From Gracilibacillus salitolerans (GTDB lineage: Bacteria > Bacillota > Bacilli > Bacillales > Amphibacillaceae): a DNA stretch of 64,000 bases. Position 1 is the stretch's first letter. Each line of letters opens with the position of its first letter. Below the pieces are notes generated by a model. That model made no database searches and was not told the DNA's origin. It was given only the letters and a program-made list of their open reading frames with translations. Shown one piece after another: positions 27,765 through 38,264 of the stretch. The stretch is taken from contig NZ_CP045915.1 in NCBI RefSeq assembly GCF_009650095.1, positions 2,170,001 through 2,234,000 on the forward strand, given 5' to 3'. The translations under genes and the position numbers were made by a program.

Positions 27765-27974
27765 CTAAGCAGTCTCCACTTTGAAAAAAGGTGATTGTTG
27801 TTCATATTGTAAATGTGCCTCACTTAACAATTGGATGAATTCAATATTGATTTGCTTTTCTTTTAAAGAGTCACGAACTTCTCTTTCAGAAGTAGCTTCG
27901 ATATATAAGCTCTTTGTATGTTCACGTACAGGTATTTCTGATGCGTTTTCTTGGTAAAGTACTTTATAGATCAT
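27765..27974 (-). CDS. rpoY: RNA polymerase epsilon subunit
   Basis: The 69-residue protein (MIYKVLYQENASEIPVREHT) has the size and sequence pattern of YkzG/RpoY, the small epsilon subunit bound near the secondary channel of Firmicute RNA polymerase. AAGGAGAGATAACATG provides the ribosome site. Tight spacing with rnjA is a conserved arrangement. Confidence 0.95.
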   Translation of the reverse strand: MIYKVLYQENASEIPVREHTKSLYIEATSEREVRDSLKEKQINIEFIQLLSEAHLQYEQQSPFFKVETA

Positions 27975-27994
27975 GTTATCTCTCCTTATAGTTG

Positions 27995-28132
27995 TTATTT
28001 GCGTTTCGATTCTATGGTTTGTTTTGAATGCTTATAAATATCATCAGAACGATTAATGGTAGTTGGTACACGTTTTCTCCGTAAAGCTTCCCGCAAGCGT
28101 CGTTTTAATTTTTCTCTTAAACGTTTTAACAT
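27995..28132 (-). CDS. Short basic protein upstream of rpoY (45 residues)
   Basis: ATG at 28130-28132, with AAGGAG about 12 bases before it, opens a 45-codon frame rich in Arg and Lys. It begins MLKRLREKLKRRLREALRRK and ends SKQTIESKRK, and is predicted to be one amphipathic helix. It stops 20 bp before rpoY, so it would be the first gene of a rpoY-rnjA transcript. No family is recalled; the biased composition could also arise by chance. Confidence 0.4.
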   Translation of the reverse strand: MLKRLREKLKRRLREALRRKRVPTTINRSDDIYKHSKQTIESKRK

Positions 28133-28408
28133 AGTACTGCTCAACTCCTTCCTATCTATATAGAAAAGAAAAGCAAGTATTCAACGAACCGATCCAATCC
28201 CTATTACTATATAGTATAGTATGAATTTCTAAAATTTGAAACAAAAAAGGCTAAAATAAATGAATTATTTTCTAAATCACCTTTATTATGGTTTTCGAGT
28301 ATCAATAGCTTTCCTTAGTTTTAACTGCGGAGAATATACTTATGCATTTTCTTCATGGTATAATCATTGATGGTTATTTTTATATTACATATATAGAGGA
28401 GAATGAAA

Positions 28409-29185
28409 GTGGGACAAAAAGTTGTATTTCTTGATATTGACGGGACAATCTTAAATCATGATAAACAAATTCCAGTTGCAACAAAAGAAGCGGTGAAACA
28501 ACTACATGATTCTGGTGTGATTGTATCAATTGCTACTGGACGTGCACCATTTATGTTTCAAGATATTCTAAAAGAATTAAATATTCAATCGTATATCAGT
28601 TTTAATGGTCAATATGCTGTATACAATGGAGAGGTTGTTTATCAACATCCAATCGATTCTGAACAAATTGAAGAATTGACTGCATATAGTGTTAATCATC
28701 AACATCCGCTTGTTTATCAAAGTATTGATGACATGAAGTCATCTGTAAGTAACCATCCGCATATTGAACAAGGAATTGGAAGCTTAAAACGAAGTCATCC
28801 TTTAGAAGATACAGAATATTACAAAAAGCAAGAGATTTTTCAAGTTTTATTATTTAACGAAGAAAAAGAACAAAAAGTTTATGAAGAGGTGTTTCAACAG
28901 TTGAAATTTGTTAGATGGCATCCCGTTTCTTGTGATGTAATGCCGAAGATTGGATCAAAAGCACACGGTATTGAAAAATTTATTGAGGCACTGGATTTAA
29001 ATTGGGAAGATACCTATGCATTTGGTGATGGACTAAATGATTTAGAAATGATATCTAAAGTACATACAGGCGTTGCGATGGGGAATAGTGTACAAGAAGT
29101 CAAAAAAGCAGCAACCCTTGTCACTGATGATGTAGATCAAAACGGCTTAAGCAACGCCATGAGGAAATTATCGTTGATTAAATAA
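28409..29185 (+). CDS. ykrA: HAD-superfamily Cof-type phosphatase (YkrA-like)
   Basis: The 258-residue protein has the HAD motifs FLDIDGT (motif I, two Asp), SIATGRA (motif II), a Lys in PKIGSKAHG, and FGDGLNDLEM (motif III/IV), with a type IIB cap between. It is probably a cytoplasmic sugar- or nucleotide-phosphate phosphatase. The start is set at GTG 28409, 7 bases after GAGGAG; the ATG at 28403 leaves only one base after the ribosome site. Confidence 0.9.
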   Translation: MGQKVVFLDIDGTILNHDKQIPVATKEAVKQLHDSGVIVSIATGRAPFMFQDILKELNIQSYISFNGQYAVYNGEVVYQHPIDSEQIEELTAYSVNHQHPLVYQSIDDMKSSVSNHPHIEQGIGSLKRSHPLEDTEYYKKQEIFQVLLFNEEKEQKVYEEVFQQLKFVRWHPVSCDVMPKIGSKAHGIEKFIEALDLNWEDTYAFGDGLNDLEMISKVHTGVAMGNSVQEVKKAATLVTDDVDQNGLSNAMRKLSLIK

Positions 29186-29189
29186 AATA

Positions 29190-29507
29190 TGCGTTTAGGG
29201 AACTTCTTGAAATAACTCCCTAGCTCCCTTGCACCGAGGAAGCCTACTACGAAGCGTTACTAGAAGACGCTGGTGCATCACGCGAGTTGCTGATCCCACA
29301 GGAGGGTCGCATTTTTTCACAGCTCTGTATGGCGCTTTGTGTTTAAGATAGAAGAAATTAAATGAATTTTTCCAAAGGTTGTCCTCTTTCAAGAATCAGA
29401 AAAATAGAACCAGCGGAGTATTCTACTGGAGTGGTATTACAGCACTCACCTTACATTAAAATGGACGAGAGTAAATCTGAATTTTAACTAGTTCGCAGTT
29501 TTTATCT
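29190..29507. repeat. Diverged intergenic repeat region with MITE-type right end
   Basis: The right end ACTAGTTCGCAGTTTTTATCT (29487-29507) matches the ends of the elements at 18677 and 20339. The segment GATCCCACAGGAGGGTCGCATTTTTT near 29292 resembles the right half of the nested-palindrome core. The left end is not recognisable. This 450-bp gap (29186-29635) holds no convincing gene. Confidence 0.5.
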
Positions 29508-29573
29508 GTTGGGAGAAGGAGGACAAGGCAATTTTTTTGTTTTAATTCTGAAGCTATAGGGAGTAATAATAAG

Positions 29574-29602
29574 ATCCCGTTTCAATTTTGTTGAAACGGG
29601 AT
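29574..29602. terminator. Hairpin of the CCCGTTTCA family, copy 4 (def terminator)
   Basis: The stem ATCCCGTTTCAA / TTGAAACGGGAT with a 5-base loop lies downstream of def (minus strand). Confidence 0.8.
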
Positions 29603-29635
29603 GCTAATGTTCGAAGGTATTTTTATTTTAGGATA

Positions 29636-30190
29636 TTATTGGTCACACGGCTTAGCATTTTCCGGAACTGCAAAGGGATCCTGTTTATTAATACGGTCAT
29701 AAAACATCACACCATTTAAATGATCAATTTCATGCTGGAACACAATCGCAGCATATCCCCTTAATTTTATCTTCACTTCATTTCCTTCTAAGTCAGTAGC
29801 TTTTATAGTAACCTTTTGATAGCGTGGCACATACCCAGGTACTTCTCTATCAACGGATAAACATCCTTCACCGCCAGACAAAAATGTTTCTGCTACTGAA
29901 TGGCTGATAATTTTAGGGTTAAATAATCCATAGCTGTATTCATTCTCATCAAAGTCCTGAAAGTGAACCGCAATCATTCTTTTGGATATTCCGATTTGAG
30001 GAGCGGCTAAACCAACACCTGCCCGTAATTCATACTTTTCAGCGATCTCCTCATCTTGACTATTTTTCAAAAACTGTAACATTTCTTCCAATGTTTCTTT
30101 CTCTTCTGCAGTCGGTGGCAGTTCCACTTCTTCAGCCACTTGTGTTAAAACTGAGTTTCCCTCTCTTACTATGTCTTTCATCGTAATCAT
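29636..30190 (-). CDS. def: Peptide deformylase
   Basis: The 184-residue type II peptide deformylase has all three motifs: [15 protein letters not shown] and QHEIDHLNG (metal ligands Cys, His, His). It removes the formyl group from nascent proteins. The start at 30190 ([11 protein letters not shown]) matches Bacillus DefB and follows AAGAGGTG by 7-8 bases; the longer frame to 30208 does not. Confidence 0.96.
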   Translation of the reverse strand: MITMKDIVREGNSVLTQVAEEVELPPTAEEKETLEEMLQFLKNSQDEEIAEKYELRAGVGLAAPQIGISKRMIAVHFQDFDENEYSYGLFNPKIISHSVAETFLSGGEGCLSVDREVPGYVPRYQKVTIKATDLEGNEVKIKLRGYAAIVFQHEIDHLNGVMFYDRINKQDPFAVPENAKPCDQ

Positions 30191-30362
30191 TGACATACAC
30201 CTCTTCATAAATATTCGTATTATCTATCATAACGAAAAATGATCAAAAAATATAGAATTCTAATAATCAATTTTAACTTTTGTACAAAAGGTCAGTTATT
30301 TTATGTTATAATAAATTGGCTTATAATTATTAATGAAGTTGCTTTAGGAGGATTTAGGGAAT

Positions 30363-31007
30363 ATGAGGAGATTATTACTAATCGGCTTTTTGCTTACATT
30401 GGTATTGGTGGGGTGTAGTGGAGAATCTACCGCTAATGACATGTATGACCACTTAGAAGAAACCGTAGAATTAGAACGAACATTTGTTGAACAACAAGAA
30501 CCATTTACAGCTCTAGAAGAAGAAGAACAGGAACTATATAATCAAATTATCGAATTGACAGCTGATGAAATGGATGAAATTACATCATTGTCTGAACAAG
30601 CAATTGAGACTATTGAAAGTCGCAAAGAATTACTTCAAACTGAATTAGAAAGTATGCAAGAAGCAGAACAAGAATTTTCCCAAGTTAAAGAGTATATTGA
30701 TGAATTGGATGAAGAGCCTAAACAAATAGCTGAAGAAATGATCCAAACGATGGACCAACGTTACGAAGTTTACCAACAATTAAATGATGCCTACTTAGCA
30801 TCTTTAGACCAAGATAAAATGTTATATGAGTTATTCATGGACGAAGAACTAACAGAAGAAGATCTTCGTGACCAGATAGATACGGTGAATCAATCATATG
30901 ATGATGTGATGGAAACTAATACGGAATTTAATGAATTGACGGATACATATAATCAGCTTAAAGAAGACTTTTATAAAGCAGCTGATTTAAATGTCGTATA
31001 TGAGTAA
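30363..31007 (+). CDS. ykyA: YkyA family lipoprotein
   Basis: The 214-residue lipoprotein (lipobox LVGC, Cys18) has an almost entirely helical, very acidic body rich in Glu and Gln with coiled-coil pattern. It matches the YkyA family found just upstream of pdhA in Bacillus. Function is not established; it is a cell-surface protein. Confidence 0.88.
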   Translation: MRRLLLIGFLLTLVLVGCSGESTANDMYDHLEETVELERTFVEQQEPFTALEEEEQELYNQIIELTADEMDEITSLSEQAIETIESRKELLQTELESMQEAEQEFSQVKEYIDELDEEPKQIAEEMIQTMDQRYEVYQQLNDAYLASLDQDKMLYELFMDEELTEEDLRDQIDTVNQSYDDVMETNTEFNELTDTYNQLKEDFYKAADLNVVYE

Positions 31008-31036
31008 AGCTTTCGATTTAATCGAAAGCTTTTTTT
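31006..31036 (+). terminator. Terminator after ykyA
   Basis: The 12-bp stem AAAGCTTTCGAT / ATCGAAAGCTTT has a T7 tail. The left arm overlaps the end of the stop codon. Confidence 0.9.
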
Positions 31037-31098
31037 AATGATATTTTTAAGGTAATAATAATAGTACAGTTGAAAAAAGATAATGAAACAGATCTTAA

Positions 31099-31110
31099 TA
31101 AAGCGCTTTA
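31099..31110. promoter_or_regulatory. Palindrome TAAAGCGCTTTA upstream of pdhA
   Basis: This perfect 12-bp palindrome has the AAGCGCTT core of cre sites but lacks the outer TG/CA bases. It lies about 65 bp before the -35 of the pdhA promoter. It is a candidate regulator site only. Confidence 0.3.
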
Positions 31111-31173
31111 ATTAATATTGGAATACCATTTTAGATGGATTATATAAATTTATAATTAAATCTTGCAAAGTGT

Positions 31174-31202
31174 TTGACCAACTGTCTTCAATAAGCTAAA
31201 CT
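31174..31202 (+). promoter_or_regulatory. Candidate sigma-A promoter of the pdh operon
   Basis: TTGACC (31174-31179) and TAAACT (31197-31202) are 17 bp apart. The implied leader before pdhA is about 190 nt and contains an AT-rich hairpin (TATGTAA / TTACATA, about 31242-31267). No known riboswitch was recognised in it. Confidence 0.65.
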
Positions 31203-31390
31203 ATACATGAGTAAAAATTGTACCAGTACTTTAAGTCGATTCTTATGTAACAGTTTATTTATTACATAGGTTGATTATTTTTTGTTCTAAAGGGTATAGC
31301 AATAATAATGACTTTGGTACAGATTTTTTAATCTTTTGGGAAAGCTAATTTTGATAAATTTAAATTAGGGATTGAGAAAGGAAGAGGTGA

Positions 31391-32479
<1,089 letters not shown>

Positions 32480-32482
32480 ATC

Positions 32483-33460
32483 ATGGCTCAAATGACAATG
32501 ATCCAAGCAATTACTGATGCTTTAAGAGTAGAATTAAAAAATGATGAAAATGTACTTGTCTTCGGGGAAGACGTTGGCCAAAACGGTGGTGTTTTCCGTG
32601 CAACTGAAGGTTTGCAAAAAGAGTTCGGGGAAGATCGTGTATTTGACACTCCTTTAGCTGAATCTGGTATTGCAGGTATGTCACTTGGACTTGCAACTCA
32701 AGGCTTCCGTCCAGTACCTGAAATTCAATTCTTTGGTTTCGTATATGAAGCAATGGATGCTATTAATGGTCAAATGGCACGTTTACGTTACCGCTCTGGT
32801 AACACTCAAAGTGCACCAGTCACTATTCGTTCACCATTTGGTGGAGGTGTGCATACACCTGAACTTCATGCTGACTCATTAGAAGGACTTATTACACAAC
32901 AACCAGGTATGAAAGTAGTAATTCCATCTGGTCCTTATGATGCAAAAGGCCTTTTAATTCAGTCGATCCGTGACAATGATCCAGTAGTATTCTTAGAGCA
33001 CATGAAACTTTACCGTTCATTCCGTGAAGAAGTACCAGAAGAAGATTACACACTAGAATTAGGTAAAGCGAACGTTGTACGTGAAGGAAATGATGTAACT
33101 TTAATCGCATATGGTGCAATGGTTCACTCTTCGCTAAAAGCAGCGGAAGAACTAGAAAAAGACGGCATTGATGCAGAAGTAATCGACTTACGCACAGTTA
33201 TGCCTGTTGATTTTGATACGATCGTTAAATCAGTAGAAAAAACAAACCGTGTAGTTATGGTACAAGAAGCGCAACGTCAAGCAGGTATTGCTTCTTATGT
33301 TGTATCTAATGTTCAAGAACGAGCTATACTACACTTAGAAGCACCTATCCTGACAGTGGCTGCTCCTGATACAGTATATGCCTTTACTCAAGCAGAAGAA
33401 GTTTGGTTACCAAACTATAACGATATTATCGAGAAAGTAAATAAAGTCATTAATTTCTAA
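32483..33460 (+). CDS. pdhB: Pyruvate dehydrogenase E1 beta subunit
   Basis: The 325-residue transketolase-like subunit starts [37 protein letters not shown] and the C-terminal transketolase domain ([17 protein letters not shown]) are typical. It begins 3 bp after the pdhA stop, with its ribosome site AAGGAG inside the pdhA 3' end, which indicates coupling. Confidence 0.97.
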   Translation: MAQMTMIQAITDALRVELKNDENVLVFGEDVGQNGGVFRATEGLQKEFGEDRVFDTPLAESGIAGMSLGLATQGFRPVPEIQFFGFVYEAMDAINGQMARLRYRSGNTQSAPVTIRSPFGGGVHTPELHADSLEGLITQQPGMKVVIPSGPYDAKGLLIQSIRDNDPVVFLEHMKLYRSFREEVPEEDYTLELGKANVVREGNDVTLIAYGAMVHSSLKAAEELEKDGIDAEVIDLRTVMPVDFDTIVKSVEKTNRVVMVQEAQRQAGIASYVVSNVQERAILHLEAPILTVAAPDTVYAFTQAEEVWLPNYNDIIEKVNKVINF

Positions 33461-33490
33461 GCAATAAAATCGAGACGGGAGGTCATATGA

Positions 33491-34777
33491 ATGGCTTTTG
33501 AATTTAAATTGCCTGATATTGGTGAAGGTATCCATGAAGGTGAAATTGTAAAATGGTTTGTAAAAGCTGGTGAAGAAATCAAAGAAGACGATGTCCTTTG
33601 TGAAGTGCAAAATGATAAGGCAGTTGTTGAAATTCCTTCTCCAGTAGAGGGGACGGTTAAAGAAGTACATTTTGATGAAGGTTCCGTTGCGACAGTTGGT
33701 GAAACAATTATTACCATCGACGCGGAAGGATATGAAGATGAAGGATCTTCAGATGATGGAGACAAAGCTGAAGCCAAAGATGAACCAAAAGAAGAGAAAA
33801 AAGAAGAAGCTAAAGATGACGATGCGGGTAAAGAAGAAAAACAAGAGCCAGCAGCTAAAGACCCGAACAACCGCGTAATTGCGATGCCTTCTGTTCGTAA
33901 ATATGCACGTGATAACAATGTCAATATTGCAGAAGTACAAGGAACTGGAAAAAATAATCGAGTTCTTAAAGAAGATATAGATGCCTTCTTAAACGGTGAT
34001 CAAAAAGCGGAAACTACAGCTGCAGATCAAGCAAGTGATGAGCAAGCAACTGCTCCTTCTGTTCCAGAGGGTGAGTTCCCAGAAACTCGTGAGAAGATGA
34101 GTGGAATCCGTAAAGCAATTGCTAATGCAATGGTTAACTCTAAGCATAAAGCACCACACGTTACATTACACGATGAAGTTGATGTAACAGAATTGGTAGC
34201 ACACCGTAAGAAATTCAAACCAATTGCAGCAGAGCAAGAGATCAAACTTACTTATCTACCTTATGTTGTAAAAGCTCTAACATCTGCATTATCTAAATAC
34301 CCAATTTTAAATGCTTCTATTGATGATGAAACAGATGAAATTGTTAATAAGCATTATTACAATATTGGTATTGCAGCAGATACAGAGAAAGGTCTACTTG
34401 TTCCTGTAGTGAAGAATGCAGATTCTAAATCGATTTTTGCAATTTCAAACGAAATTAATGAGCTTGCAGGAAAAGCAAGAGAAGGAAAGCTTGCTCCTAA
34501 TGAAATGAAGGGTGCTTCTTGTACAATTTCTAATATCGGTTCAGCTGGTGGACAATGGTTTACACCTGTCATCAATTATCCTGAAGCAGCTATTTTAGGA
34601 ATTGGGCGTATTGCAGAAAAACCAGTTGTACGTGACGGTGAAATTGTTGTTGCGCCTGTACTAGCATTATCATTAAGTTTTGATCACAGAATAGTTGATG
34701 GTGCTACTGCACAATTAGCATTAAATCAAATTAAACGTCTGTTAGAAGACCCACAACTAATTATGATGGAGGGGTAA
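33491..34777 (+). CDS. pdhC: Dihydrolipoamide acetyltransferase (E2)
   Basis: The 428-residue protein has one N-terminal lipoyl domain (lipoyl Lys in VQNDKAVVE, about residue 43), an acidic/Lys-rich linker (about 82-125), the peripheral subunit-binding domain ([23 protein letters not shown]) and a C-terminal catalytic domain ending in DHRIVDGA. It forms the core of the pyruvate dehydrogenase complex. GGGAGGTCATATGA precedes the ATG. Confidence 0.97.
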   Translation: MAFEFKLPDIGEGIHEGEIVKWFVKAGEEIKEDDVLCEVQNDKAVVEIPSPVEGTVKEVHFDEGSVATVGETIITIDAEGYEDEGSSDDGDKAEAKDEPKEEKKEEAKDDDAGKEEKQEPAAKDPNNRVIAMPSVRKYARDNNVNIAEVQGTGKNNRVLKEDIDAFLNGDQKAETTAADQASDEQATAPSVPEGEFPETREKMSGIRKAIANAMVNSKHKAPHVTLHDEVDVTELVAHRKKFKPIAAEQEIKLTYLPYVVKALTSALSKYPILNASIDDETDEIVNKHYYNIGIAADTEKGLLVPVVKNADSKSIFAISNEINELAGKAREGKLAPNEMKGASCTISNIGSAGGQWFTPVINYPEAAILGIGRIAEKPVVRDGEIVVAPVLALSLSFDHRIVDGATAQLALNQIKRLLEDPQLIMMEG

Positions 34778-34781
34778 ACAA

Positions 34782-36191
34782 ATGGTAGTAGGAGATTTTC
34801 CGGTAGAATTAGATACACTTGTAGTTGGGGCTGGTCCTGGGGGATATGTTGCAGCAATTCGTGCAGCACAAACTGGACAAAAAGTAACCATTGTAGAAAA
34901 AGGTGCTATTGGTGGTGTATGTCTAAACGTTGGATGTATTCCGTCAAAAGCTTTAATAGAAGCAGGGCATCGTGCAGAACAGGCTCAAGGTGACGATACT
35001 TTAGGGATTAAAACAGAAAATGTTTCTGTAGATTTTTCCAAAGTACAAGAATGGAAAGGCTCAGTTGTTAATAAACTAACTAGTGGTGTAGAAGGATTAT
35101 TAAAAGGAAACAAAGTAGACATCGTTTCCGGTGAAGTGTACTTTGTAGACAAAAATACGGTTAAAGTAATGGATGATAAAAACTCTCAAACATATACATT
35201 TAAAAACTGTATTATTGCAACTGGTTCACGTCCGATAGAACTACCTGCTTTTAAATACTCTGATCGTGTACTAGATTCAACAGGCGCACTGAACTTAAAA
35301 GAAATTCCGAAAAAACTAGTTGTAATCGGTGGTGGATATGTTGGTACTGAATTAGGTTCAGCATATGCAAACTTCGGTACTGAAGTGACCATCCTTGAAG
35401 GATTAAAAGATATCCTTGGTGGCTTTGAAAAACAAATGAGTGCACTTGTTAAGAAGAAACTGAAGAGCAAAGGTGCAACAATTGTAACAGAAGCTATGGC
35501 ACAAGGTGTGGAAGAGACAAAAGACGGTGTTAAAGTAACATATGAAGCCAATGGTAAGAAAGAAACTGTTGAAGCAGATTACGTACTTGTAACGGTTGGA
35601 CGTAAACCAAATACAGATGAACTTGGATTAGAGCAAGTTGGTATCGAAATGGAAGATAAAGGTCTTATCAAAATTGATGAGCAATGCCGTACAAATGTAG
35701 ATAGCATTTATGCGATCGGTGATATCGTTCCTGGACCTCCACTTGCACACAAAGCATCTTACGAAGGTAAAATTGCTGCTGAAGCAATTGCTGGAGAAAA
35801 TGCGGTAATCGACTATAATGCAATCCCTGCAGTTGTGTTCTCTGACCCAGAATTAGCTACTGTTGGATATTCTGAAGAGGAAGCAAAAGAAGCTGGTTAC
35901 GATGTAAAAGCATCTAAATTCCCATTTGCAGCTAATGGACGTGCATTGTCCTTGAAAGCATCTGAAGGCTTTATGAAGCTTGTAACACGTAAAGATGATG
36001 GCTTAATTATTGGTGCACAAATTGCTGGTCCAAACGCTAGTGATATGATCTCTGAACTTGGTCTTGCTATCGAAGCTGGTATGACAGCAGAAGATCTAGC
36101 TCTAACAATCCATGCTCACCCTACCTTAGGTGAGATTACTATGGAAGCAGCAGAAGTTGCAATAGGTACACCAATTCATATTGTAAAATAA
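34782..36191 (+). CDS. pdhD: Dihydrolipoamide dehydrogenase (E3)
   Basis: The 469-residue flavoprotein has an FAD-binding [10 protein letters not shown], the redox disulfide [15 protein letters not shown] (two Cys), NAD-binding GGGYVGTE, and the C-terminal His-Glu pair near HAHPTLGE. It reoxidises the lipoyl groups of E2. It starts 4 bp after pdhC, with AGGGG before the ATG. Confidence 0.98.
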   Translation: MVVGDFPVELDTLVVGAGPGGYVAAIRAAQTGQKVTIVEKGAIGGVCLNVGCIPSKALIEAGHRAEQAQGDDTLGIKTENVSVDFSKVQEWKGSVVNKLTSGVEGLLKGNKVDIVSGEVYFVDKNTVKVMDDKNSQTYTFKNCIIATGSRPIELPAFKYSDRVLDSTGALNLKEIPKKLVVIGGGYVGTELGSAYANFGTEVTILEGLKDILGGFEKQMSALVKKKLKSKGATIVTEAMAQGVEETKDGVKVTYEANGKKETVEADYVLVTVGRKPNTDELGLEQVGIEMEDKGLIKIDEQCRTNVDSIYAIGDIVPGPPLAHKASYEGKIAAEAIAGENAVIDYNAIPAVVFSDPELATVGYSEEEAKEAGYDVKASKFPFAANGRALSLKASEGFMKLVTRKDDGLIIGAQIAGPNASDMISELGLAIEAGMTAEDLALTIHAHPTLGEITMEAAEVAIGTPIHIVK

Positions 36192-36206
36192 TAAGTAAAC
36201 AGTGAG

Positions 36207-36234
36207 GAGTCTGCCCTGGCAGGCTCTTTTTTAA
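36207..36234 (+). terminator. Terminator of the pdh operon
   Basis: The stem GAGTCTGCC / GGCAGGCTC has a 2-base loop and is followed by T6, 15 bases after the pdhD stop. Confidence 0.85.
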
Positions 36235-36312
36235 GACAAAAGAAAATACACATATACTGTGAAGTAATGTGAACATGACCTTGAATTAAAATGACTGCTT
36301 TAGACTGCGGAA

Positions 36313-36492
36313 GCGGACATTTGTTCCGTTATTTGTGACAAAAGTGGCGTTTTTAGGCTGCTTGCGGACATCTATTCCGCTATTCATCGAAATTAACGCT
36401 AATTTTTACTGAAAGGAATCAAATAAGGGATTAAATGTCCGCCAACATTGAAAAATGGGGTGATTCCGTCAAATAGCGCACTAAATGTCCGC
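36313..36492. repeat. GCGGACA repeat: two forward and two inverted 23-24-bp units
   Basis: The units are GCGGACATTTGTTCCGTTAT (36313), GCGGACATCTATTCCGCTAT (36364), and the inverted 36420-36442 and 36470-36492, both ending AAATGTCCGC. The consensus is GCGGACATYTNTTCCGYTAT. The region can fold back as a large imperfect palindrome. A diverged MITE-type end (CATATACTGTGAAGTAA) lies at 36251-36267. No gene is seen in the 36192-36559 gap. Confidence 0.75.
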
Positions 36493-36559
36493 TCAACAAA
36501 CAGGGTGGACTGGATTTTGTTTGGTTATCTTTTTAATTTTTGAAATGGAGGAAGTTTCG

Positions 36560-37438
36560 TTGCTTAAAAAAAGTGTATATTTATTGCTATTAGGAATATT
36601 GATCGTTTTGGTCGCATGTGATGATAATGTGAATGACGACGATGAAGTAGCTGATGAAGAAGCTAATACCGAAGAGACATCAACAGATCAAACAGAAAAA
36701 GAGGATGAAGTAGAAGTAGAGCCACCGGTTACAGAGGAAAAGGATGATAATAGAACGGAAGATGAAGAAAATAAAGAAGAAGAAACAGTACAAGAAATAA
36801 CGGAACCATTGTATCAAATCGATGATAATTGGAATGTAGTACCTCTAGAAGAAGGTACGAATGAGAACGTGGTGTTACTTACCATTGATGATGCACCTGA
36901 CGAAAACGCTTTGGAAATGGCACAGACGTTAAATCAGTTTGATGTACCCGCGATCTTTTTTGTAAATGGTCACTTTTTACAGTCAGATGAAAAAAAAGAA
37001 GTCTTAAAACAAATTCATGATATGGGTTTTGCGGTTGGCAACCACACATACAATCATACGCGATTATCTGATGTTGATGAAGATACCCAGAAACAAGAAA
37101 TCTTAGAATTAAATGAATTAATCGAAGAAATAATTGGTGAGAAGCCGAAGTTTTTCCGTGCACCAAACGGTGTCAATACTGATTATGCAATACAATTAGT
37201 GGAAGAGGAAGGAATGCTTCTTATGAATTGGACTTATGGATATGATTGGGAAGCAGATTATCAGAATAAAGAGGCATTAGCTGATATTATGGTCAATACG
37301 GAACTATTGTCCAATGGAGCAAATTTATTAATGCATGACCGTGAATGGACTGCAGATGCATTAGAAGATATTGTGAAAGGATTACGAGATAAAGGCTACG
37401 AGTTCGCAGACCCTATGACTTTACAAGTACCGGAATAA
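36560..37438 (+). CDS. Polysaccharide deacetylase (NodB-type) lipoprotein
   Basis: The 292-residue protein has signal MLKKSVYLLLLGILIVLVAC with lipobox Cys20. A very acidic linker (about 21-80, mostly Glu/Asp/Thr) precedes the NodB domain, with motifs TIDDAP, HTYNHT, RAPNG, a Trp-containing motif 4 and LMHD. It probably removes N- or O-acetyl groups from cell-wall glycan outside the membrane. The start is TTG at 36560, 8 bases after GGAGG; the longer frame to 36485 begins inside a repeat unit and is rejected. Confidence 0.88.
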   Translation: MLKKSVYLLLLGILIVLVACDDNVNDDDEVADEEANTEETSTDQTEKEDEVEVEPPVTEEKDDNRTEDEENKEEETVQEITEPLYQIDDNWNVVPLEEGTNENVVLLTIDDAPDENALEMAQTLNQFDVPAIFFVNGHFLQSDEKKEVLKQIHDMGFAVGNHTYNHTRLSDVDEDTQKQEILELNELIEEIIGEKPKFFRAPNGVNTDYAIQLVEEEGMLLMNWTYGYDWEADYQNKEALADIMVNTELLSNGANLLMHDREWTADALEDIVKGLRDKGYEFADPMTLQVPE

Positions 37439-37468
37439 TAGAAACTTTCCAATATTTTATTAATCAAG

Positions 37469-37517
37469 AATACACCTTCGAATAGAAATGATTGGAAAAC
37501 TATCTAGAAGGTGTATT
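37469..37517 (+). terminator. Probable terminator after the deacetylase gene
   Basis: AATACACCTTC and GAAGGTGTATT form an 11-bp stem with a 27-base loop. The T run is weak. Confidence 0.5.
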
Positions 37518-37578
37518 TACTTGTTCGAGATAAAGTTAGCTATGGTAATAGAGTATTAATAAAGGTCAACATATGTCT

Positions 37579-37607
37579 ATTGACAAAGTTCAATTAATAC
37601 CTCACAA
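37579..37607 (+). promoter_or_regulatory. Candidate promoter of the tetR-like gene
   Basis: TTGACA (37579-37584) and CACAAT (37602-37607) are 17 bp apart. The operator-like sequence starts 4 bp later. Confidence 0.55.
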
Positions 37608-37610
37608 TTT

Positions 37611-37630
37611 ATTTATTGACCGATAAATAA
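37611..37630. promoter_or_regulatory. Operator 1 of the TetR-family regulator (proposed)
   Basis: TTTATTGACCGATAAATAAA matches operator 2 (38204-38223) at 17 of 20 positions and overlaps the expected transcription start of the tetR-like gene. Autoregulation is inferred. Confidence 0.6.
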
Positions 37631-37653
37631 ATAAAATACATAAGGATGATTAA

Positions 37654-38178
37654 ATGGCACCAAAAGAAGATAAAAAAGAAATCATTATTGATAATGCTGT
37701 AGCAGTATTTGCAGAAAAGGGCTATTATAAAGCAACAACTGCTACGGTCGCAAAAGCTGCAGGGGTGACTCAGCCATATGTGTTTCATTTTTTTACAAAC
37801 AAGGAAGAACTATTTAAAGCAGTAATTGATCGTGCTTTCAGTAGAATATATGATACTTTTTCAGAAGTTCAAGCACCTGCTAATACATTAATTGAAACAA
37901 TGGGGCGGGCGTTTGAACAAATTATTCAGACACACCGTGACGAGGTATTGATGGTTATGCAAGCACATGCAATTGTGGAGCCTGGAATTCGTGAACATGT
38001 TAAAAAATTGTTTCTTACTATTTTTGAATCCTTAACATTAAAATTTGAAAATGCAGGTATTCCGGATGCAAAACAGACAGCATCTCAATTTATAGGAACT
38101 GGTTTACTCATTACGGTTGCAGAAGTGTTGGATTTACCACAATTATTCCATAAAGATGATCATTTTAAAAAGGAGTAA
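37654..38178 (+). CDS. TetR family transcriptional regulator
   Basis: The 174-residue protein has an N-terminal TetR helix-turn-helix (about 10-56: AVFAEKGYYKATTATVAKAAGVTQPYVFHFFTNKEELF). The C-terminal ligand domain ends in a short Lys-rich tail. The gene is preceded by operator 1 and followed, before the next gene, by operator 2. It most likely represses itself and the membrane-protein gene at 38265. The ligand is unknown. Confidence 0.93.
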   Translation: MAPKEDKKEIIIDNAVAVFAEKGYYKATTATVAKAAGVTQPYVFHFFTNKEELFKAVIDRAFSRIYDTFSEVQAPANTLIETMGRAFEQIIQTHRDEVLMVMQAHAIVEPGIREHVKKLFLTIFESLTLKFENAGIPDAKQTASQFIGTGLLITVAEVLDLPQLFHKDDHFKKE

Positions 38179-38193
38179 TAAGTCTCCTTTTTT
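38169..38193 (+). terminator. Terminator overlapping the tetR stop codon
   Basis: AAAGGAG / CTCCTTT brackets the stop codon (38176-38178 lies at the edge of the loop) and is followed by a T run. It may limit readthrough into the next gene. Confidence 0.6.
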
Positions 38194-38237
38194 TATTCCA
38201 ATATTTATTTATCGATAAATAAATATTGGAATAAAAA
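38190..38237. promoter_or_regulatory. 48-bp perfect palindrome containing operator 2
   Basis: The two 24-bp arms are exact reverse complements about the CG at 38213-38214. The centre TTTATTTATCGATAAATAAA (38204-38223) is the proposed TetR operator. The palindrome lies 28 bp before the start codon of the membrane-protein gene. Confidence 0.75.
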
Positions 38238-38264
38238 TAAACTATTCGAAAGAAGGGATCATTC

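Noticed and set aside
29195..29392. 65-codon frame on the minus strand between ykrA and def
   Set aside because: It overlaps diverged repeat sequence, has no ribosome site and no plausible domain.
36485..36559. 25-codon N-terminal extension of the polysaccharide deacetylase
   Set aside because: It starts inside a GCGGACA repeat unit, lacks a ribosome site, and would bury the lipoprotein signal peptide.
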